Positions 57,583-64,000 of a stretch of DNA of 64,000 bases are shown here, piece by piece. Positions within the stretch are counted from its first letter, which is position 1. Each line of letters opens with the position of its first letter. Origin of the DNA: Planctomicrobium sp051465645 (GTDB taxonomy: Bacteria; Planctomycetota; Planctomycetia; Planctomycetales; Planctomycetaceae); assembly GCF_051465645.1 (NCBI RefSeq), contig NZ_CP195790.1:1736001-1800000 (forward strand), written 5' to 3'. The position numbers and the translations under genes were made by a program. The notes beneath the pieces were generated by a model. That model was given only the letters and a program-made list of their open reading frames with translations. It made no database searches and was not told the origin of the DNA.

Positions 57583-59082
57583 TTACCTGTTTTGCTGATG
57601 TCGCGAGATCGTTTCTGCCAATGCCAATGCTTTCAGCTGGCCCCGGGCCTTGTTCATCGTTTCCTCATACTCGCTGGCTGGAACGCTGTCTGCGACCAGC
57701 CCTGCACCGACCTGAACATAAGCCTTGCCGTTCATCATGACGATGGTCCGCAAGGCAATGCAGGTATCCATATTTCCGGTGTAATCGATGTACCCGACGG
57801 CACCTGCGTATGGACCTCGGCGATGCTTCTCGAATTCGTCGATGATTTCCATCGCTCGAACTTTCGGAGCCCCGGAAACGGTTCCTGCTGGCAACCCTGC
57901 CCTCAAGGCAGCCAACGCGGAGAGTTCAGGTCGCAGCTTACCGTAAACATTGGAGGTAATGTGCATCACGTGGCTGTAACGTTCCACGACCATGACATCG
58001 TTCAACGTCACCGAGCCGTACTCAGCAATTCGTCCGACATCGTTTCGGGCGAGATCGATCAACATCACATGCTCGGCCCGTTCTTTGGGATCTGCAAGTA
58101 ATTCTGCCGCGAGTGCCTGATCCTCTTCTTCGGTGGCTCCGCGTGGGCGAGTTCCAGCTAATGGTCGAATTGTGGCTGTCCCTTCTTCCACACGAACCAT
58201 GATTTCAGGAGAGCTCCCCACCAGTGTGCAATTGGGGGTCTCCAGCAGGAACATGAAGGGGCTCGGATTCACAACACGCAGAGCTCGATAGACCTCCATT
58301 GGGGTTGAATTCGTATCAACTTCCAATCGTTGGCTGAGAACAACCTGAAAGATATCGCCAGCGCGAATGTATTCCTGACACGCACGGACAGCATTCTCGT
58401 ATTCTTCTCGCGTGCAGTCCGATTTCCACGGGGGAAGTTCATTTAAGGTCAGATCGACGTCAGGCATCGTCAGCCCGCAATCGTTCTGCTGCAGCTTCTG
58501 ACAGAGTGCGTCTAATTTCGAACAGGCGAGATCGTACTCGGCTTTCAGATCAGGAACGTCCGTTTTTGCATGAACAACCAGAATCGTTGTTTTGCGAATA
58601 TGATCAAAGATGATCATCGAGTCATACAATGCAAACGAAAGATCAGGGAGCTTTCGGTCATCTTCAGGAGCATTCGGCAGTCGTTCGGTATATCGAACAA
58701 CGTCGTAGCCAGCGTACCCAACTGCTCCGCCAGTGAATCGTGGCAGGCCGGGCAATGTGATTGACTGATACTGCTTCAACAGGCACTCGAGCTCGTTGAG
58801 CGGATCGTTAACTGTGCGACGTTCTTCTTTTCCTTCACTGGTCGTGATCACTTCTCGATCGAACGCCTCGATACGCAAAAATGGATCGCCCCCGAGAAAC
58901 GAATACCGACCGATCCGTTCGCCACCGACAACGCTTTCGAACAGGAACGAACCTGACTTCCAACCGGCTTTGCAATAGGCCGACACCGGTGTCAACGTGT
59001 CGCTGTAAAGCACACGATACACCGGCACCAGGTTCGCCCCTGAAGCAAATGACTGGAAATCCGAAAACGACGGATGGTGCAT
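57583..59082 (-). CDS. trpE: Anthranilate synthase component I
   Basis: Converts chorismate to anthranilate with ammonia supplied by TrpG, first step of tryptophan biosynthesis. A 499-residue chorismate-binding enzyme, counted from the ATG at 59082 (MHHPSFSDFQSFA); an earlier start adds eight residues. Conserved parts: the C-terminal chorismate segments LAGTRPRGATEEED, LIDLARNDVGRIAEYGSV and the loop AVGYIDYTGNMDTCIALRT. The tryptophan-sensing region near the N-terminus reads FLFESVVGGERIGRYSF, close to the usual LLES-type motif. PabB is a close relative; the length, the N-terminal sequence and the ERIGRYSF motif favour TrpE. trpG is not adjacent. Confidence 0.93.
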   Translation of the reverse strand: MHHPSFSDFQSFASGANLVPVYRVLYSDTLTPVSAYCKAGWKSGSFLFESVVGGERIGRYSFLGGDPFLRIEAFDREVITTSEGKEERRTVNDPLNELECLLKQYQSITLPGLPRFTGGAVGYAGYDVVRYTERLPNAPEDDRKLPDLSFALYDSMIIFDHIRKTTILVVHAKTDVPDLKAEYDLACSKLDALCQKLQQNDCGLTMPDVDLTLNELPPWKSDCTREEYENAVRACQEYIRAGDIFQVVLSQRLEVDTNSTPMEVYRALRVVNPSPFMFLLETPNCTLVGSSPEIMVRVEEGTATIRPLAGTRPRGATEEEDQALAAELLADPKERAEHVMLIDLARNDVGRIAEYGSVTLNDVMVVERYSHVMHITSNVYGKLRPELSALAALRAGLPAGTVSGAPKVRAMEIIDEFEKHRRGPYAGAVGYIDYTGNMDTCIALRTIVMMNGKAYVQVGAGLVADSVPASEYEETMNKARGQLKALALAETISRHQQNR

Positions 59083-59324
59083 AACGGCCGGGCCTGCTTT
59101 CCACATTCGATGACACGACTCTCAAACTGGTCTGTGAGTCCTGCCTCGACAAACCTGCTGAAACGAGAGCAGACGGAATCGGTGCTGATGGGATCTGAAC
59201 CTGTAAATTCCCACTGCCAGTTGACCGAACTGCTCGCTTCTCCACATCTTAACGACTTCGCTCGCCGCAACAATCAACGGCAATCCTTGTCCTGAGCGCT
59301 GGAATCAGCATTTACCAACAAAAA

Positions 59325-59354
59325 AGAACCGGAGGACCAAAGCCCCCCGGTTCT
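59325..59354 (-). terminator. Rho-independent terminator of the giant beta-helix gene
   Basis: AGAACCGG (59325-59332) pairs perfectly with CCGGTTCT (59347-59354). On the minus strand the stem runs into TTTTTTG. It lies 35 bases after the stop of the gene. Confidence 0.85.
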
Positions 59355-59388
59355 CGACGCTGTTTCCAACGTTCAACACATTTTCAGA

Positions 59389-62300
59389 TTAGAACTGGCC
59401 CCATCCGAATGGAAGTTCCCCGAAGAGGTTTGGTCCTGTGAACCCAAATCCATTTGCCATCCCTGCACCGGTGATGATCCCTGGATCATCCAGATTAAAC
59501 AGGGCGCCTGGTGCTCCAATCAAGACTCCACCAATCGTGTTGGTTGCAGAGTAACGGATACGGAAGGTGCTGTTCCCCATCCCGTCGTATTCCCATGTCC
59601 CGCCTTGAGCTGGGGGATCTGGATTAAGGGTGCCAGTTGATGGGTCACCTGGGTCGGATCTCCAATCAGACCGCAGACGAGTCGCATTTCGACGACGAGC
59701 GTTGCTTGAAAACGGTCCATTCGGTGTTGTTCCTGTAAAGGTATTCAACCGAGATTTGAACGGATCTGCATTGCTGTAGAACGCACCGACCTGATTGTCC
59801 GGTGTCACGTTCGTTGTTGTGTTCTCGTTATTCGCAGTCATCGAATCCATGATGTTTCCACCAAAGATCAGATCAAGTCGTGCCAATGGGTCCGCCTGGT
59901 AGAAAGTGACAGTGAACTCGGTCGCTGACCATGTCCCGGTAGTAGTACCTGGATCGACAGTCGAAGTGAACGAATGAACGAAGAAGTCATCCCCTTGGTT
60001 CCCTGAGAAGCGATTGTTCTCAACTGTTGCCACCACCCCGGAAATTCCGCCAATCGCAAAAGGAGCGTCCTGTGCATAAGGAGAGAATGGGTTATACGGT
60101 TGAGTATCTGACATCGAACTCACACCAGCTGTCGTTCCAATTCGCATCACCAAACCGGTTGCTGGGAAGTTCGTCACAGCATTCCCGTTACCGTTGATTT
60201 GGTTTTCAAGGATGTCGATCGTCAGGTGATAAGCTGCACCGATAGATCCGGTTTGCTCCAAAATTGTACTACTTGTTGTTGCGGCACTTTGGTTACCAGA
60301 GTTGGACGTGACCAGATAGATCCCTTCTTGCTGGTTACCTGCGACCTGGTTCTGCTGAATCAGGACTTCGCCACGCACTTCCCCAATATTCCCAAAGTTA
60401 ATCGATGGGAATGCACCCACAATGCCAGCGATCCGTCCAACGTCTGGATCCGTGTTATCTGAGTCTGTAGGATCCGTGTCGAGCGTCGGACGCATCAGCA
60501 TGTCGATACCGCGGCCGGTATTGCTATTGATCGCATTGTTCGTCAGCTCGAGCCGTGAGTCATACGCAAAGCCGTTGGAATCGTAGCTTGGCTCAGCAAT
60601 CCACTGAACACCGTCACCGTTGTTCGACGAGATGACGTTGTTATAAGCAATCACGTTCTGGTAGTAAGCCGTGATCGGTGTAAACACTGACGAGGATGGC
60701 TGACCGCCAGTCTCGAACATGCTTCCAGTCACATTCAACCCTGCCATTCCCAGGTTATTGAACCCGGTATCCGTTCCGTTGTAAGCAATCGTGTTGTGAG
60801 CGATTGTGTAGAGACCACCGCCGGTAATATCGATCCCGTCTCGTCCGTTGTAGGCAATGATGTTGCCGTTGGTCACGTTCGTTCCGTAGATCGTGTTATT
60901 GACAGGTCCAACTCCGATGAACAGACCACCGTTCAGGTTGTTAATCGGATCACCTGCGTTAGTCCGGAAGTCAATCCCGTCATCTGCGTTATAGCGGATG
61001 ACGTTGTTGGTCCAGGTTCCGCTGATTGATCGAGAGTCGGCAGTTGTGCCTGATTGTTCCCAAGCCAGAATCCCGTTCATCGAGTTGTTCTCAATGAAGT
61101 TACGCTGAGCGACAGTTGCGTTGATAGCAGGAGTGCTTTGAGCAAACCCGATGTTTGCAAACATGTCGGCATCGCCCATGACCTTCAACTCGATCCCGTT
61201 CTGGTTATTCGAGAAGACGTTGCCCCAGGCATAGAAGGTGTCACGACCAACATCCAGATAGTCAGAGTTTGCTGATGTCACCTTGAGACCGGCACCGTTC
61301 AGGTTGCCCATCGCAGTGTTACGGGAGACCGTCAGGTTATTCACGTTACCGCGAATATCTCGGAGGATTTCAATCCCGTTCATGCCGTTACCTTGGCCAG
61401 CTGCAGTCGTCCCCAGAATGTTCTGGTCGATGATGAAGTTGTTCAGCTGAGCAAAGTTCGACAGTCCCGGATCTGCATTTGCTCCCCCAAGGGCCAGCAA
61501 GATCCCGTTCCCAGCATTCCCTGTGAAGGTGCTGCCTCTGATGCTTCCTGTGAGTGTTGCCGTATCGCGAGCGATGAGAGCAACACCGTCTCCGTTGAAG
61601 TTGTCAGTATTAATACTGTCAGCCAGAGCGTTGGTGAAGGTTCCGTTTTCAATCTTCACATCAGCGGTGGCATCACCTTCGAAGATGATCCCGATGTGTG
61701 CCCCACGGTTGTCAGCAAATTGATTGCGGTTGGCATTGTTTGGAGTGACAAGCTCGAGCTCCATGCTTCCGCCATTGACGACCCCACCGATACCGAATGC
61801 TGTGTTTGCGTTTCCACCGATGAACTGATTTCGCAGCAGGTTGGTGAGAACGATATCAACATTCTGGGTATTCAACAGAATCCCTGATGTTCCAGAACCA
61901 GTCCGGTTAAACAGGTTTTCCACTGCAGAATCGATTGTGACTGACGAAGCAGCTGGATTGACAATTCCCCCGAGGCTTCCGATGTACAGGCCAGCTTCAC
62001 CGTTGTCGTTGAACGAGTTTCCGTTCATGAACGGGACGATGACGTTTCCACCGTTGCTGGCGAGGATTGCCAGACCATGGACACCGTTGCCAGAGAAGTT
62101 CTGAGAACGAACGGCACCTGTCGGACGACCAACAATTCCGTTTGACACCCAGATACTGCCGTCAGTTTGAGCGAAGGCTTTCCCTGTCAGGTCAATCACT
62201 CCGCCAGTCTGAGCGTCGATCACGACCCCATTCTCACTGTTCCCGGTGAAAGTATTCCCCACCAGTGCAGTATTGATCTGGCCACCGTCTGTTGCTCGCA

Positions 62301-64000
62301 GAACCAGACCTGAGCCTGTTGGAACGCCGACAGTTGAACCATTGCCAGTGAAGGTGTTCCCGAAGGTTGCTCCCTGACTTTGATAACCGAAGTACATGTC
62401 GACAGTCGCACCATTTGATGCAGACACAACCAGACCGTCTCCACCGTTGCCGCTGAAGGTACTGCCGACGATTGGCGAGAGAACTTCGAAGGTTGAAGTG
62501 ACTCCGTCAACGTTAATCGCCAGTCCACCACCGTCGTTGCCGGTGATTGTCAGGTTACTCAGGCTGCCGATCTGAACTTGAGAATCAATAATATTGAAGG
62601 TCATCCCTGTGCCAGCATTGCCAGCAAGATCATTCCCCTGGAAGGTTGGAGTACCAAGGAAGTTCAACTGACCTTGAGAGATGATATCCAGGATCAATCC
62701 GTCGCCATCGTTGTCGCTGGTGGTGTTGTTCTGGAAGGAATACAGGTTCAGAACACTGGTTCCATTCGTTCCGTCTGTTGACAGCAGGAAGGCTTTTCCG
62801 CCATCAGTCATTGGAGCGGTCGACTGAGCAACGGTGTTGCCGTTCATTGTCAGGTCGATCGTTGCACTTTCGCCTGGAGCTGGAGCCACGAGGACTTCAA
62901 TTCCGTTGGCACTGCGAAGAACAGTGTTGTTGAGAATCCCGGTCTCGCCGCCGTCCACGGTTGGAGCACTGGCGTTGATGGTTCCGCGTTCAGCAAGAAC
63001 ACGAATCCCGACGCCATCACGAATTCCGTTTCCGTTCAGATCTTCATCGGCATCAATGATCCCGTCGAAGTCCTGATCCACACCGGCTGTGGTTTCATCA
63101 TTCAGGATGCCGTTTGCATTCGCATCTTCATCAATTCCACGGATCACGTTGCCGCGAATCAGCAGGTCAAGAATTCCCATTCCCTGATGAGTGACACTAA
63201 TGCCGGAGGACGATGGATAATCGTTGTCCAGGTTGGTGTTCCCTGCGACGGAGTTGTTCTCGATGATCCCGTATGAGTTCAAACCAGCACCGGTATTAGT
63301 GGTGATGTTGATCCCGTTAATGATGTTCTCGATTGCGTTGTCGTGAATATTGAATGACTGAATCGCAGTTCCTGAGATCCCGTCAGCTGTGTTCCCACCG
63401 TCAATACGGAAGCCAACGACTTCGTTATTGTTCGCGAGAGTGATCACAGCACGAGTTGGGTCAGCAGCACCAGAGTTGGTCAGCAGCGGAGCTGGTCCAT
63501 CGCTTGAAGGCAGGGCAACAACCCCCTGGTCCGTTGTAATCGAACGGTTCAGGCCCTGGCCGACCAGAATCTGGTCATCCAGCAATGTGATACCGGTATT
63601 CAGGTTGGCATCGGTGTCGTCTGTTCGACGGAAGACATAGATCAGCTGGTAGTCAGCTTTGTCCACATCGTTATCAAACTGGAAGACCGAATCGAAGTGT
63701 TCTGGATCGTTGATGTCGTTTGGATCGATGAACGCAACGTTGATAATCGCGCCATTCTTGGTCGCGAGAATCGTCTGAGTTCCTTCTGTCTGTCGTACAG
63801 GTACTCGGTACCGACGTTGAACAGACTGAGTCATGTAAGACTGAACTGGAGCACGACGGAACCAGCGTGATGCGCGACGGGTTGGAATGGTGTACTCGAA
63901 GTTCACCGAAGCCATCGAATCAAACACCTTGTCATAGGTGTAGATTGTATTCAACCAGAAGTTTTCACTGATCTGGGCCTGAGCACGGGCACTCACCCCA
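59389..64000 (-). CDS. Giant parallel beta-helix protein, 3' part (partial)
   Basis: More than 1530 residues of a protein whose start lies beyond the right edge; GTG at 63996 is only an internal codon. The visible N-terminal part has barrel-like strands (NFWLNTIYTYDKVFDSMASVNFEYTIP, split here) that recall the beta domain of inverse autotransporters. The rest is a long series of short beta turns of right-handed beta-helix type, with recurring N-N-T-x-G-N and NGxGI patterns. A stretch around residue 300-330 is rich in Asp (DQDFDGIIDADEDLNGNG), like thrombospondin-3/dockerin calcium-binding repeats. The product is probably exported and surface-exposed. A terminator follows at 59325-59354. Confidence 0.8.
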   Translation of the reverse strand, partial: GVSARAQAQISENFWLNTIYTYDKVFDSMASVNFEYTIPTRRASRWFRRAPVQSYMTQSVQRRYRVPVRQTEGTQTILATKNGAIINVAFIDPNDINDPEHFDSVFQFDNDVDKADYQLIYVFRRTDDTDANLNTGITLLDDQILVGQGLNRSITTDQGVVALPSSDGPAPLLTNSGAADPTRAVITLANNNEVVGFRIDGGNTADGISGTAIQSFNIHDNAIENIINGINITTNTGAGLNSYGIIENNSVAGNTNLDNDYPSSSGISVTHQGMGILDLLIRGNVIRGIDEDANANGILNDETTAGVDQDFDGIIDADEDLNGNGIRDGVGIRVLAERGTINASAPTVDGGETGILNNTVLRSANGIEVLVAPAPGESATIDLTMNGNTVAQSTAPMTDGGKAFLLSTDGTNGTSVLNLYSFQNNTTSDNDGDGLILDIISQGQLNFLGTPTFQGNDLAGNAGTGMTFNIIDSQVQIGSLSNLTITGNDGGGLAINVDGVTSTFEVLSPIVGSTFSGNGGDGLVVSASNGATVDMYFGYQSQGATFGNTFTGNGSTVGVPTGSGLVLRATDGGQINTALVGNTFTGNSENGVVIDAQTGGVIDLTGKAFAQTDGSIWVSNGIVGRPTGAVRSQNFSGNGVHGLAILASNGGNVIVPFMNGNSFNDNGEAGLYIGSLGGIVNPAASSVTIDSAVENLFNRTGSGTSGILLNTQNVDIVLTNLLRNQFIGGNANTAFGIGGVVNGGSMELELVTPNNANRNQFADNRGAHIGIIFEGDATADVKIENGTFTNALADSINTDNFNGDGVALIARDTATLTGSIRGSTFTGNAGNGILLALGGANADPGLSNFAQLNNFIIDQNILGTTAAGQGNGMNGIEILRDIRGNVNNLTVSRNTAMGNLNGAGLKVTSANSDYLDVGRDTFYAWGNVFSNNQNGIELKVMGDADMFANIGFAQSTPAINATVAQRNFIENNSMNGILAWEQSGTTADSRSISGTWTNNVIRYNADDGIDFRTNAGDPINNLNGGLFIGVGPVNNTIYGTNVTNGNIIAYNGRDGIDITGGGLYTIAHNTIAYNGTDTGFNNLGMAGLNVTGSMFETGGQPSSSVFTPITAYYQNVIAYNNVISSNNGDGVQWIAEPSYDSNGFAYDSRLELTNNAINSNTGRGIDMLMRPTLDTDPTDSDNTDPDVGRIAGIVGAFPSINFGNIGEVRGEVLIQQNQVAGNQQEGIYLVTSNSGNQSAATTSSTILEQTGSIGAAYHLTIDILENQINGNGNAVTNFPATGLVMRIGTTAGVSSMSDTQPYNPFSPYAQDAPFAIGGISGVVATVENNRFSGNQGDDFFVHSFTSTVDPGTTTGTWSATEFTVTFYQADPLARLDLIFGGNIMDSMTANNENTTTNVTPDNQVGAFYSNADPFKSRLNTFTGTTPNGPFSSNARRRNATRLRSDWRSDPGDPSTGTLNPDPPAQGGTWEYDGMGNSTFRIRYSATNTIGGVLIGAPGALFNLDDPGIITGAGMANGFGFTGPNLFGELPFGWGQF

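Noticed and set aside
63994..63996. GTG as the start of the giant beta-helix protein
   Set aside because: The frame continues to the window edge and the sequence at this point is already inside a beta-strand domain, so it is an internal valine codon.

Overview
The window looks like chromosomal DNA from a planctomycete (Planctomycetota, class Planctomycetia). Evidence: a BBP7-family outer-membrane protein, several secreted DUF1080 (3-keto-glycoside hydrolase-like) proteins, a futalosine-pathway enzyme for menaquinone (MqnE), two very large cell-envelope or secreted proteins, many lipoproteins of unknown function, and mostly single-gene transcription units on both strands with long spacers. This assignment is an inference from gene content; no 16S gene is present.

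Layout. 1-3.8 kb: the 3' end of nuoN (complex I), ugd (UDP-glucose dehydrogenase), and a family-4 uracil-DNA glycosylase. 4-7.4 kb: a secreted TIM-barrel/DUF1080 fusion, then a small membrane-anchored protein with an ExeA-like AAA ATPase. 7.7-12 kb: spoVR and mqnE converge with directly abutting stop codons, followed by a TPR protein carrying two RNA-polymerase alpha-CTD modules. 12.4-15.6 kb: gnd and gdhA. 16-20.8 kb: small proteins (Hpt, DUF1328, a lipoprotein), a degenerate Gfo/Idh-like protein, a hypothetical protein and an inositol-monophosphatase gene interrupted by a one-base frameshift. 21-25.3 kb: trxB, a lipoprotein and the BBP7 protein. 25.9-29.3 kb: a MoxR ATPase and a two-component pair whose regulator has the unusual order HTH then receiver. 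29.7-33.2 kb: a deoxyhypusine-synthase-like protein, a LarA-like protein and a DUF4198 protein. 33.2-41.9 kb: a 2915-residue cyclic-glucan-synthase-like protein. 42.6-48 kb: a lipoprotein, a DUF1080 protein and a DUF255 protein lacking its usual cysteines. 48.4-53.4 kb: argG, a sugar-phosphate isomerase-like gene and dnaK, with a sigma-54-like promoter far upstream of dnaK. 53.7-54.7 kb: an IS630-family element inserted at the TA of the stop codon of the next gene. 54.7-59.1 kb: a small secreted protein, an enolase-superfamily protein and trpE. 59.4-64 kb: the 3' part of a giant beta-helix protein that runs off the window.

Many genes are followed by clear hairpins, so most are probably transcribed singly. 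The best candidates for a poorly described system are the DHS-like/LarA-like/DUF4198 run (29.7-33.2 kb) and the TPR-double-alpha-CTD protein. No CRISPR array, rRNA, tRNA, prophage or defence island was seen. No database or folding calculation was run; family names rest on recognised motifs and domain order.
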